From Christensenella sp. UBA3857 (lineage in GTDB: Bacteria > Bacillota > Clostridia > Christensenellales > CAG-138), in NCBI GenBank assembly GCA_002392505.1, contig DGHD01000036.1, positions 1-24,374 of the forward strand: a stretch of DNA of 24,374 nt, read 5' to 3'. Each line of letters begins with the position of its first letter. Position 1 is the first letter of the stretch. A program made the position numbers and the translations under genes. Positions 7,779 through 15,226 of the stretch are shown here, piece after piece. The notes beneath the pieces were generated by a model. The model was not told the origin of the DNA and made no database searches. It saw nothing but the letters and a program-made list of their open reading frames with translations.

Positions 7779-7788
7779 AGTTTATAAT
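7760..7788 (+). promoter_or_regulatory. Predicted sigma-A promoter of proS embedded in the terminator
   Basis: TTGACT (7760-7765) and TATAAT (7783-7788) are separated by 17 bases: five and six matches to consensus at optimal spacing. The -35 begins in the loop of the preceding terminator hairpin. The leader to ATG 7852 would be about 57 bases and contains a small hairpin (GGGCG TGAT CGCCC near 7801-7814) and an AGGAG ribosome site. It is too short for a T-box leader. Confidence 0.7.
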
Positions 7789-7851
7789 TCCATTTGATTC
7801 GGGCGTGATCGCCCCTTCCAATAAGCATATTCAATACATCAGGAGATATAT

Positions 7852-9591
7852 ATGAAGGTTCGGAATATTCTCGGCGAAAGGTTCAAGGAACGCGCTTTCG
7901 ATATCGAAAGCCAGAATCTTATGACGCGCGGCGGCTACATAAAGCAGGTCGGCAACGGCATCTATTCGCTCTTCACCCCCGCAAAGCGCATACAGAACAA
8001 GATCGAAGCCATCCTGCGTGAGGAAATGGACGCGATCGACGGTCAGGAAGTCCTCTTCCCCGTCGTTATGCCCGCGACGCTTTGGCAGTCCTCCGGCAGG
8101 TTCGAGTCGATCGGCAAGGAGCTTCTGAGGTTCAAGGACAGATCCGGCGCGGATATGGTCCTCGGCATGACGCACGAGGAAGCCGCCGTTCAGCTTGCAA
8201 TGAACGTTGCCGGCACCTATCAGAAGTACCCCTTCATGATCTATCAGATCCAGACCAAGTTCCGCGACGAGCCGAGAGCAAGGGGCGGTCTTATCCGCGT
8301 GCGCGAGTTCACCATGAAGGACGCGTACTCCTTCCACACCTCTCAGGCGGATCTTGAAAAGTATTACGAGCGCGCATACCGCGCCTATGAGCGCATCTAC
8401 GCAAGGGCGGGCGTGCCCGAGGTCATCGCCGTCAAATCCGACAGCGGCATGATGGGCGGCAAGGTAAGCCACGAGTTCATGCTCCTTACCGACATCGGCG
8501 AGGATTCCATCGTCATTTGCCCTGAGTGCGGCTTCCGCGCCAATATGGAGGCGTGCGAGGCGATCACCGAGAACGTCCCCGACGCCGAGCTTGAGCCCCT
8601 TGCCGAGGTCTTTACCGGCGAAGCCAAGACCATCGACGAAGTTGGCGCGCTGCTCAAAAAAACCAGCGACAAGACCTGCAAGGCGGTCGTTTACCAGCGC
8701 AACAGCGACGACAGCTACGTGCTCATATTCTGCCGCGGCGACCGTGAGATAAACGAAACGAAGCTGACCAACTATCTCAAGGCGGAGATCCATCCCGCCG
8801 TTGAGATCGAGAACGCCAATCTCGCCGCCGGTAATATCGGTCCCGTTGGGCTCGACACAAACGCGACCGTGCTGTTCGACAAATCCCTCGTCGGCGCGAC
8901 GAATCTTATCTGCGGCGCGAACAAGGCGGAATATCATCTTTCCGGCTTCTGCCCCGCCCGCGATCTTCCCGGGAACACGCAGTTCATCGACCTTACGAAG
9001 GCCGTCGAGGGCGGCGTTTGCCCCTGCTGCGGCAAGCATTCCCTCAAAATCAAGCGCGGCATCGAGGTGGGCAACATATTCCAGCTCGGCAGACGCTATA
9101 CCGAAGCCATGGGCATGACCTATGACGACGAGAACGGCGCGCGCGTCAGCCCCATAATGGGTTGCTACGGCATCGGCGTGGGCAGGCTCATCGCCTCCGT
9201 ATGCGAGGAGCATCACGACGATTACGGTCCCATCTGGCCCATCACCATCGCCCCCTGGCAGGTGGAGATATGCGCCCTGCGCGCGGACGACGCTTCCGTA
9301 CGCGCCGCCGCCGACAAGCTCTATAAGGAGCTTGAGGATGCGGGCGTAGAGGTGCTTTACGACGAGCGCAACGTTTCCGCCGGCTTCATGTTCTCCGACG
9401 CGGATCTGCTCGGCGCGCCCGTGCGCGTGGTCATCAGCCCCAAGACGCTTTCAAGGAACGCCTTTGAGCTCTCCGCAAGAGATAAGTCCTTCCGCGAGGA
9501 CGTAGCTCCCGAGAACGCCGCCGAAGCGGTGCGCGCGAAAGTTGCCGAAATGATCGCCGCCGTCAACGCGAAGGTGCCCGAGCGGCTTTGA
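7852..9591 (+). CDS. proS: Prolyl-tRNA synthetase, bacterial type
   Basis: A 579-residue class II aminoacyl-tRNA synthetase that charges tRNA-Pro. Motif 2 is seen in KFRDEPRARGGLIRVREFTM (about residues 137-156) and motif 3 in GCYGIGVGRLIASV (about 438-452). Between them lies the bacterial insertion (editing) domain of about 170 residues, which identifies the long bacterial (ProS type 1) form. Two CxxC pairs (CPECGFRAN and CPCCGKHS) flank the insertion and may hold zinc. The C-terminal anticodon-binding domain spans about residues 465-579. It is preceded by its own promoter and followed by a strong terminator, so it is probably monocistronic. Confidence 0.97.
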   Translation: MKVRNILGERFKERAFDIESQNLMTRGGYIKQVGNGIYSLFTPAKRIQNKIEAILREEMDAIDGQEVLFPVVMPATLWQSSGRFESIGKELLRFKDRSGADMVLGMTHEEAAVQLAMNVAGTYQKYPFMIYQIQTKFRDEPRARGGLIRVREFTMKDAYSFHTSQADLEKYYERAYRAYERIYARAGVPEVIAVKSDSGMMGGKVSHEFMLLTDIGEDSIVICPECGFRANMEACEAITENVPDAELEPLAEVFTGEAKTIDEVGALLKKTSDKTCKAVVYQRNSDDSYVLIFCRGDREINETKLTNYLKAEIHPAVEIENANLAAGNIGPVGLDTNATVLFDKSLVGATNLICGANKAEYHLSGFCPARDLPGNTQFIDLTKAVEGGVCPCCGKHSLKIKRGIEVGNIFQLGRRYTEAMGMTYDDENGARVSPIMGCYGIGVGRLIASVCEEHHDDYGPIWPITIAPWQVEICALRADDASVRAAADKLYKELEDAGVEVLYDERNVSAGFMFSDADLLGAPVRVVISPKTLSRNAFELSARDKSFREDVAPENAAEAVRAKVAEMIAAVNAKVPERL

Positions 9592-9603
9592 TCTGACGCT
9601 TAT

Positions 9604-9640
9604 AACGGACTGTCCGATATGAAACGGGCAGTCCGTTTTA
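9604..9640 (+). terminator. Intrinsic terminator of proS
   Basis: A 13-base-pair stem (9604-9616 with 9625-9637, one G-T wobble) with loop ATATGAAA, continuing into TTTT and a further T-rich stretch. It lies about 13 bases after the proS stop. Confidence 0.88.
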
Positions 9641-9702
9641 GTATATTTTGCGTCTTGTGTAACGAACCGCCGTTTTTTTGCATTAACATATGAACGCGAA
9701 CG

Positions 9703-9709
9703 AAAGGAG
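9703..9709 (+). promoter_or_regulatory. Ribosome binding site that sets the sigma-factor start
   Basis: AAAGGAG is followed seven bases later by GTG 9717. This makes the GTG the likely start of the sigma-factor gene; the in-frame ATG at 9690 lies upstream of the site, and ATG 9726 is 16 bases away. Confidence 0.75.
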
Positions 9710-9716
9710 CTCTTCC

Positions 9717-10196
9717 GTGAAGACGATGGACGAGGTCTACAACAGGTATGCCATGACCGTCTACCGGTATCTTCTTTCGCTTACCCGCGATCCGGGCGTC
9801 GCGGAGGAGCTTACGCAGGAGACCTTCTATCAGGCGATACGCTCCTCCTCCAAATACGACGGGAGCTCTTCGGTATCGACCTGGCTCTGTGCTATCGCGA
9901 AGCGCGTTCACCTTGCATATCTTAGGAAGCATCCCCATGTGGAGGATATCGCGTCCGCGGATATTGCGGAAAGATCCGCCGAGGACAGCGTTATCGAAAA
10001 CGAGGCGCGGCGCGAGCTTTTGATAAAGCTGCACAAGCTTCGGGAACCTGCGCGCGAGGTCATGTATCTGAGGCTGTTCGGCGGGCTCAGCTTCAGGGAG
10101 ATAGGTGAAATACTCGGCAAGACAGAGAATTGGGCGCGGGTGACCTATTTCAGAAGTAAGGAAAGCATCAGAAAGGATCTGGAAGAAGATGAATGA
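9717..10196 (+). CDS. ECF-type RNA polymerase sigma factor
   Basis: A 159-residue sigma-70 family protein with only regions 2 and 4, as in ECF sigma factors. Region 2 is seen in VYNRYAMTVYRYLLSL and PGVAEELTQETFYQAI (about residues 8-45). Region 4 is REVMYLRLFGGLSFREIGEI followed by LGKTENWARVTYFR (about 115-150), the helix-turn-helix that reads the -35 element. The last eight bases overlap the start of the anti-sigma gene, so the pair is translated together. It is expected to direct RNA polymerase to a small regulon in response to a cell-envelope signal. The regulon cannot be told from the window, and I found no convincing autoregulatory promoter. Confidence 0.9.
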   Translation: MKTMDEVYNRYAMTVYRYLLSLTRDPGVAEELTQETFYQAIRSSSKYDGSSSVSTWLCAIAKRVHLAYLRKHPHVEDIASADIAERSAEDSVIENEARRELLIKLHKLREPAREVMYLRLFGGLSFREIGEILGKTENWARVTYFRSKESIRKDLEEDE

Positions 10197-11448
10197 ATTA
10201 CCGTGCGAGGTCGTGCAGGACCTTCTGCCCTCATATGCCGACGGGCTTACCGGCGAAAGGACCGCCGAGCTTGTCAAAAAGCATCTGAAAAAATGCGCCG
10301 AATGCGAGGAAGCGTTCCGCGCCATGCGGGAGCCGGACGCGCCCGCAAGGGAAGAAGACAAGGCGGAGATCGATTATTTGAAGAAGAACCGCAAGAGGGG
10401 ACGCGTCTTGGTGCTCTCATCCGCTGCGGCGGTGCTTGCGGCGCTTCTCGCGCTGTTCTCGATATTCTATCTTATCGGGCAGAAAGCGGGCTATGACGCC
10501 GTTTTCATCGACGTCGCCGTCGACGGGAACACGCTGAAGATATCAGGCTCCGCATTCGATCCGGGGCGCGCGGTCTCCCGCGTGGATATACGCGAAGAAG
10601 TCCCCGGAGTCATAACGGTCTCCCCGCGGCTCGTGAGAAACAGCTTCTTATTCAAAAACAGCTTTGAAAAGGAATACGAGTCAAAAACAAAGATAGAACG
10701 GGTCGTCATGAACGGGATGACCGTTTACAGATCGAACGGGGTCGAAAAGACATTCTCCGCCGAGATGACTGACGCCGTAAAGAAAAGCTGGGAGGATTAC
10801 TACGCCGTAAGCGACGGGCATTATACCTACGATACGACAAGGGGGAAGCCGGGCAGCTGCACCAAAAACCTCGCGGATTGGCAGGAGGCGCTGCGAACGC
10901 TCGGATACGTTCCCGCAAACCCGTTTGAAAACGATCCCGCATTTGAAAAAAGGAACTGCCTCGGAGTCGACGAAAAAGACCCCTCCGATCAGACGCTCTA
11001 TCATTCCCGGCTGACCTGGAGCGGCGACCGCGACGGCAATATCAAAAGCGCAGAGCTCAGGACCGGCTATTCAATGGACGGCGCGAGGGTGATCTATTCG
11101 ATCTTTCCCGTCGGGGCAAAGGACGTTCCCGGATCGTTCGGAGAAATGTATAGTATTGAATCTACGGTCGATAATGAGTTTCCTAATATCGTCAGAATTT
11201 ACCTCATCGGCGACGAAAGCATAGTGAGAGACGCTGTTCATACTCGCATTTATGAAAGGCTCCGGGTTTCCGACGGAAAGCAGCTTGTCATCGAAAAGGC
11301 CGCTGATCTTAAGTACATAAACGTCTACGCCATGATAAACGGGACGTATTATACGGTCGAGATCATAGGCGATTCGGAGGGCTTGCCCGAAAATACAATG
11401 GAGAATGTGCTTGAAAAAGTGAAGGAACGGCTTTTGGAGATCGCGTAA
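10189..11448 (+). CDS. Membrane anti-sigma factor with zinc-finger domain
   Basis: A 419-residue single-pass membrane protein. The N-terminal cytoplasmic zinc-binding anti-sigma (ZAS) motif is HxxxCxxC, with H32, C36 and C39 in KKHLKKCAEC; another cysteine is at C6. One transmembrane helix spans about residues 72-97. The remaining roughly 320 residues are predicted outside the cell and have no domain I recognise (DGNTLKISGSAFDPGRAVSR; ending VEIIGDSEGLPENTMENVLE). The start ATG 10189 lies inside the sigma-factor gene, eight bases before its end. The long external part probably senses the signal that frees the sigma factor; this is inferred. Confidence 0.85.
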   Translation: MNELPCEVVQDLLPSYADGLTGERTAELVKKHLKKCAECEEAFRAMREPDAPAREEDKAEIDYLKKNRKRGRVLVLSSAAAVLAALLALFSIFYLIGQKAGYDAVFIDVAVDGNTLKISGSAFDPGRAVSRVDIREEVPGVITVSPRLVRNSFLFKNSFEKEYESKTKIERVVMNGMTVYRSNGVEKTFSAEMTDAVKKSWEDYYAVSDGHYTYDTTRGKPGSCTKNLADWQEALRTLGYVPANPFENDPAFEKRNCLGVDEKDPSDQTLYHSRLTWSGDRDGNIKSAELRTGYSMDGARVIYSIFPVGAKDVPGSFGEMYSIESTVDNEFPNIVRIYLIGDESIVRDAVHTRIYERLRVSDGKQLVIEKAADLKYINVYAMINGTYYTVEIIGDSEGLPENTMENVLEKVKERLLEIA

Positions 11449-11459
11449 CGGACAAACAA

Positions 11460-11498
11460 AAAGAGCCTGACGGAGCAAACGCTCACGAAAGGCTCTTT
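11460..11498. terminator. Bidirectional terminator between convergent genes
   Basis: AAAGAGCCT (11460-11468) pairs with AGGCTCTTT (11490-11498), with an inner hairpin GAGC/GCTC. On the minus strand the stem runs into TTTTTGTTTG, so it is strongest for the DUF1295 gene. On the plus strand the tail TTTCCTTATG is weaker but serves the anti-sigma gene. Confidence 0.75.
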
Positions 11499-11506
11499 CC
11501 TTATGC

Positions 11507-12448
11507 TTATTTATCCATCGTGCTGAACCACGGTATGAATTTGGATACCTTCTTTTTATAGTCCTTATAGCGCGGATATTTGGAGGAGCTGATCTCTTCT
11601 CCAAAATCGGAGCTGCCCATGAAAAGCACTATGAGAAGGAGCGCGCCGACGATGCTCCAATTGAGTATCGCGATGCCCGCGCCAATGCTGAAAACGTAGA
11701 ACGAGATCCAGATGCACTGCTCGGCGAAATAGTTGGGATGCCTGCTGTGCGCCCAAAGCCCGGTCGTGTTGAAGCCGCGCCTGTACGGCATGGGCAGGTC
11801 TTCGAGCTTTTTGCCCTCCGCAAGGAGCTTTTTCTTCTTCTCCTGGAATTTCCACTGCTGTTCGTCCGCCACGGTCTCGAGCACTATGAAGCCGAGCATC
11901 AGACCCATTGCGACGAAGTCGATCCAGTTGAGCGGAGAGTACGAACCCATGCATATGAGCGCAGGCAGAGTAGTGGCAAGCACGAGCGCGTTCTGATAGA
12001 TCGAGATGAAGAACAGATCAAAAAGCGTCCACTTCCAGCGCGGCATGAACTCCTTTTTTGCGCGGAGCACCTTCCAGCGGTAATCCTCCTCCCCTTCCCA
12101 GAACCTGAGCTTATAGGCGCCCTTCCTCGCAAAATTGAAGGTGAGCCTTGCGCCCCATACTGTCGCGATGCACGCCATCACGACAAGGCGGATCTGCATG
12201 CCGCCCATTATCGCGATCACCCATGTGTAGACGGCGGGGAGAATGCTCCAGAGCTTATCCATCTGGCTGTTGTTGCGGGTGATCTCTCCCGTGATAAAGC
12301 AATAGAGCGCGGAACAGCCGGCGATAATGCCGAGCACCGCGATCGTTTTTGCCTGTACGTAGATGAGCTTAGGCCCGACGAGGAAATAAAGAATCGGGCA
12401 GGCGATGAACGAGAGCCCGATAAGGATTGCCATTACAGCTTTTTTCAT
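11507..12448 (-). CDS. DUF1295 family membrane protein (steroid-reductase-like fold)
   Basis: A 313-residue polytopic membrane protein with about seven or eight hydrophobic segments. The signature of DUF1295 and the related isoprenylcysteine methyltransferase and 5-alpha-reductase C-terminal fold is seen at residues 228-244 (NTTGLWAHSRHPNYFAEQ, with H234, R236, H237, P238, N239). A second family segment, VWGARLTFNFARKG, is at 98-110. In relatives this region binds NADPH or a methyl donor; the substrate here is unknown. ATG 12448 has no Shine-Dalgarno sequence next to it, whereas GGAGG is found at 12504-12508, 55 bases upstream; the frame is open across that gap but has no ATG, GTG or TTG there. 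It is a single gene with its own promoter and terminator. Confidence 0.85.
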   Translation of the reverse strand: MKKAVMAILIGLSFIACPILYFLVGPKLIYVQAKTIAVLGIIAGCSALYCFITGEITRNNSQMDKLWSILPAVYTWVIAIMGGMQIRLVVMACIATVWGARLTFNFARKGAYKLRFWEGEEDYRWKVLRAKKEFMPRWKWTLFDLFFISIYQNALVLATTLPALICMGSYSPLNWIDFVAMGLMLGFIVLETVADEQQWKFQEKKKKLLAEGKKLEDLPMPYRRGFNTTGLWAHSRHPNYFAEQCIWISFYVFSIGAGIAILNWSIVGALLLIVLFMGSSDFGEEISSSKYPRYKDYKKKVSKFIPWFSTMDK

Positions 12449-12514
12449 ACCGAAAACAGACCGCGAAAAAGAAAATGCCGGATAAATAAAGACCGCGATC
12501 CTACCTCCGCTTGG

Positions 12515-12543
12515 ATTTTACCATTTTTCGACGTGAATGTCCA
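12515..12543 (-). promoter_or_regulatory. Predicted promoter of the DUF1295 gene
   Basis: On the minus strand, TGGACA (12538-12543) and TAAAAT (12515-12520) are separated by 17 bases, with an extended -10 (TGG before TAAAAT). The predicted transcription start near 12508 falls at the 5' edge of the isolated GGAGG. Confidence 0.6.
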
Positions 12544-12583
12544 TACATAAAAACGAAGCTGCATCCGCATAACCCCGCTTTAT

Positions 12584-13558
12584 TCATCGGTGTACGTACA
12601 ATCTTGACGGCTCCTCCTCGCCGTCGCCCTGCGCCGGGCAGTAAAACTCCCAGCCGTAACGCTCGTAGAAGCCGGTATGATCGGTGAGGAGATACAGCGG
12701 CGACACGCCTTTTGAGCGCATATCGGAAACGACCGTGCTGAGCAGACGCCCCGAAATACCGCGGCGGCGGTGATCCTCCTCCGTATAGACGGCGCAGACG
12801 TTGGGATAAAGATCCTTCCGGTCATGGAAATCGTTTTCGATCACGCCCATGCCGCCGACGATCCTCTCCCCGTCAAGGCAGAGATACCAGCCGTAAACGG
12901 TATCGCCAGAAAGAAATGCGTCCATGCATTCGAGATACGCCTCCTTCGGCACGCCCCATTTTGAATGGAACCATTCCGCGGCGGCGTCCTCAAGCTCCGG
13001 CATTTCGGAAAGGGATATGAACCGAAGCCCGGCGGTCTGGGGGAAAAGGTCTATCCAGTACCGTTCGAGATAAACCTCGCGTTCCTCCCAATAGACTGTG
13101 GAATCGTATATGCCGCCGTTGGCGAGTATGGTCTTGCGGCTCCCCTCGTTTTCGGGATAGCAGCTGATCATAACACGGTCGAGCCCTATCTTCCTGCATT
13201 CGGGCAGAGCGGCTTTGAGCATCGCCTTAGCATAGCCCTTTCTTCGCTCGCTCGGCAGTATGCAGTAGCCGACGTGTCCGCCGTATTTTTTTAGGTCTTC
13301 ATTGAAATAATGCCTGATCTGGAGCATGCCGACGACCTTGCCTTCCTCGTTGACGTACATGAACTGCGTTGCGGGGACGCGGCCTTCGGGGATATTTTCG
13401 GGAAATTTCCATTCGGCGGAGTTTTTGATCCATTCGGAGGGATCCTCCGTGCGGCGGAGCGAGCCCGTCCCGTCCATGGAGCTGCCGCAATAAAGAAACT
13501 CCGCGCGAAAGGCGCGGATGCTTTCAACGTATTCGTTTGAGGGTTCGATAAGCTTCAT
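12584..13558 (-). CDS. Double-domain GNAT N-acetyltransferase
   Basis: A 324-residue protein made of two GNAT acetyltransferase domains. The N-terminal domain (about 1-170) carries the acetyl-CoA loop in CILPSERRKGYAKAML and the following GLDRVMISCYPEN and ILANGG motifs. The C-terminal domain (about 176-324) has VCAVYTEEDHRRRGISGRLL and a final LLTDHTGFYERYGWEF. The N-terminal half is closely similar to the separate GNAT gene at 15901-16428. The start at ATG 13558 overlaps the lipoprotein stop as ATGA, so it is the last gene of a three-gene operon. The acetyl acceptor is unknown. Confidence 0.88.
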   Translation of the reverse strand: MKLIEPSNEYVESIRAFRAEFLYCGSSMDGTGSLRRTEDPSEWIKNSAEWKFPENIPEGRVPATQFMYVNEEGKVVGMLQIRHYFNEDLKKYGGHVGYCILPSERRKGYAKAMLKAALPECRKIGLDRVMISCYPENEGSRKTILANGGIYDSTVYWEEREVYLERYWIDLFPQTAGLRFISLSEMPELEDAAAEWFHSKWGVPKEAYLECMDAFLSGDTVYGWYLCLDGERIVGGMGVIENDFHDRKDLYPNVCAVYTEEDHRRRGISGRLLSTVVSDMRSKGVSPLYLLTDHTGFYERYGWEFYCPAQGDGEEEPSRLYVHR

Positions 13559-14196
13559 TTTTCTTCCTTTACCTTTTTGAAGGATAAGACCTCTATGCCG
13601 TCGACGTCAGTCTGTACGAGAGTGTTGCCGTAAGCCCTGAAATAGAGCATTTCGCCCTTCGTTGTGGTAACGACGATCCTGTCCTTCTCGTCCCTTGCTT
13701 CGCTGTCGTAAATACCGTAGCAGTCGCGTTCCTTGCCCATTACCGTTTCGGGAAGGACCGCCTCTGCGATACGGTCGATGAACATCGAGAAATCCATATC
13801 CTTTACAAAGAAGGCGATTATCGTGCTGACGGTCCCCGATGCGTTTTCCTTGAGGGCGTTCGTATTGGTCTCGTAAACGAGGTTGCCGTTCGATATCTCA
13901 ACGTCCACCTCGAACGCGGTGTTGCCGAGGAATATCGCAAGGGGTATCCTTGCGTACCAGGGAAGCATCTCTCGCACGGTCTTGCTTGAGAAAAGCACCT
14001 CCGCGTGCCAGTTGCCGCTCTCCGGTATCACTACCTCCGGGACGTAGGGCTCCGGCGTAACGGCAGGCGCGTCCGTCGCGCCGGGCTGCTGCTGTTCGCC
14101 GCCCTGTTCCGAGGGTTTGGGCTTGCAGCCGCATACAAAAGCGGAAACCGCAAGCAGAACGGCAAGCATGATGACGATCGATCTTTTGTTAAACAC
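13555..14196 (-). CDS. Putative lipoprotein of unknown function
   Basis: A protein of 213 residues with an N-terminal lipoprotein signal peptide: KRSIVIMLAVLLAVSAFV followed by the lipobox-like VCGC and a lipidated cysteine before KPKPSEQGG. A Gln/Pro-rich linker follows, then an unrecognised domain (about residues 55-213; WHAEVLFSSKTVREMLPWYA and ending VDGIEVLSFKKVKEEK). The start is GTG 14196, set by AAGGAGG seven bases upstream. A longer in-frame start at 14313 would put the signal peptide inside the protein and overlap the upstream gene by about 100 bases, so it is rejected. It is translationally coupled to the GNAT gene and lies 13 bases after the membrane-protein gene. Confidence 0.8.
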   Translation of the reverse strand: MFNKRSIVIMLAVLLAVSAFVCGCKPKPSEQGGEQQQPGATDAPAVTPEPYVPEVVIPESGNWHAEVLFSSKTVREMLPWYARIPLAIFLGNTAFEVDVEISNGNLVYETNTNALKENASGTVSTIIAFFVKDMDFSMFIDRIAEAVLPETVMGKERDCYGIYDSEARDEKDRIVVTTTKGEMLYFRAYGNTLVQTDVDGIEVLSFKKVKEEK

Positions 14197-14203
14197 GTTG
14201 CAT

Positions 14204-14210
14204 CCTCCTT
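14204..14210 (-). promoter_or_regulatory. Ribosome binding site for the lipoprotein GTG start
   Basis: AAGGAGG on the minus strand, seven bases before GTG 14196 and overlapping the stop codon of the preceding gene by one base. This decides the lipoprotein start and implies re-initiation from the upstream gene. Confidence 0.8.
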
Positions 14211-15055
14211 CAGTCAAGTGGCTCGAATGAGATCTCCGGCGCTCCTTCTTTATCCTGTACGGATCTGCTGCCGATCTCCGGCGCGCATGCCCCGGCTTCA
14301 TCCGCAGGCTCAAAAGCGGTCGGCGGAGCTTGAGCCGTCAGCACCGATCCCGCAGGTATCAGCGGATCATCCTCCGCTTCTTCAAGTCCGGTCCCCGGAC
14401 GTTCATACTTCCAGGCGCATCCGAGCACCATGAATATAACGGTGATGGACGGGACGATAAGAAAACTAAGCACAAGGTACAGACCTGCTTTTCGGGGTGA
14501 AAACACGTAGTACGTCTTGTAAAGGACCAGGTATTCGACCACGGCGGACACGATGAAAACGATCACCGATATCACCATGACCGTGAGAGAAGCTATGCTG
14601 GTGAGTTTATATTCTTTTATAGTGTCGAGGAAGCTCTTATCCCTGATATACGAGACGATATTCGTGAAGAATTTTACGCCCAGCTTTATCATATCGATAA
14701 TGCTTCCCATCTTGATATGCATAATATCTGCGAAGAAAGCAAGCACCAGCGTGACAAAGAACAGTATCAGAGAGACCGCGAAAAGACCGATGGAAATAAC
14801 GCTGAGCACCCTCAAAAGAAGATTGAGTCTTCCCCATTTGCGCTTCCTCTTTCTGTTCGGATCGGTGAAATTATCGCTCGCCTCTGCCATCCTGCCGTCA
14901 AGATATGCGTTGAGAAACGGCATGAAAGCCATCCAGCCGCATTTCAGCCCCAGTTTAGAGGCACAGCAAGCTTTGCCTATTCGCGAGAACAACAAGAACA
15001 GGAAAAAGACGAGCAACACCACAAGGGCGATCTGAAGGATCATGATTGCGCTCAA
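14210..15055 (-). CDS. Polytopic membrane protein, unknown function
   Basis: I do not recognise this 281-residue protein. It has an N-terminal membrane helix (MILQIALVVLLVFFLFLLFS), a short loop with paired cysteines (KACCASKLGLKCGW), and about four further membrane segments (LLLRVLSVISIGLFAVSLIL; SLTVMVISVIVFIVSAVVEY; GLYLVLSFLIVPSITVIFMV). A soluble, acidic and Pro/Ala-rich C-terminal tail covers about residues 220-281. The start is probably TTG 15055, with CGGAGG nine bases upstream; the in-frame ATG at 15043 is 21 bases away from that site. It is the first gene of the operon with the lipoprotein and double GNAT. Confidence 0.75.
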   Translation of the reverse strand: MSAIMILQIALVVLLVFFLFLLFSRIGKACCASKLGLKCGWMAFMPFLNAYLDGRMAEASDNFTDPNRKRKRKWGRLNLLLRVLSVISIGLFAVSLILFFVTLVLAFFADIMHIKMGSIIDMIKLGVKFFTNIVSYIRDKSFLDTIKEYKLTSIASLTVMVISVIVFIVSAVVEYLVLYKTYYVFSPRKAGLYLVLSFLIVPSITVIFMVLGCAWKYERPGTGLEEAEDDPLIPAGSVLTAQAPPTAFEPADEAGACAPEIGSRSVQDKEGAPEISFEPLD

Positions 15056-15133
15056 TTTGTTGGACCTCCGTTTTATCGCAAGTCTGCGGAAAAAGCTTCC
15101 GTTTGCCGGCAGATTTCGACAACCTTAAAGATA

Positions 15134-15162
15134 ATTATATACCGTTATCGGGGGCTTGTCAA
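15134..15162 (-). promoter_or_regulatory. Consensus sigma-A promoter of the membrane protein-lipoprotein-GNAT operon
   Basis: On the minus strand, TTGACA (15157-15162) and TATAAT (15134-15139) are separated by 17 bases: a perfect match to the vegetative consensus. The leader of about 70 bases contains a possible hairpin (TCTGC ... CGGAA ... TTCCG) before the GGAGG of TTG 15055. A TGTCGAA word, the core of a Spo0A box, lies at 15115-15121 just after the predicted start. Confidence 0.85.
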
Positions 15163-15226
15163 TGATTTGAATTTTCAAAAGCGATACCGATCATCCGATC
15201 AAACGAAAAGCGAAGATACCCGCCTT

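Noticed and set aside
7789..7851. T-box riboswitch before proS
   Set aside because: The leader is only about 57 bases, with one small hairpin, no T-box sequence and no second terminator.
7831..9216. Minus-strand open frame of 461 codons
   Set aside because: It is antisense to proS, which has every class II synthetase motif. It has no ribosome site or known domain.
11738..12550. Plus-strand open frame of 270 codons
   Set aside because: It is antisense to the DUF1295 gene and of biased composition, with no domain.
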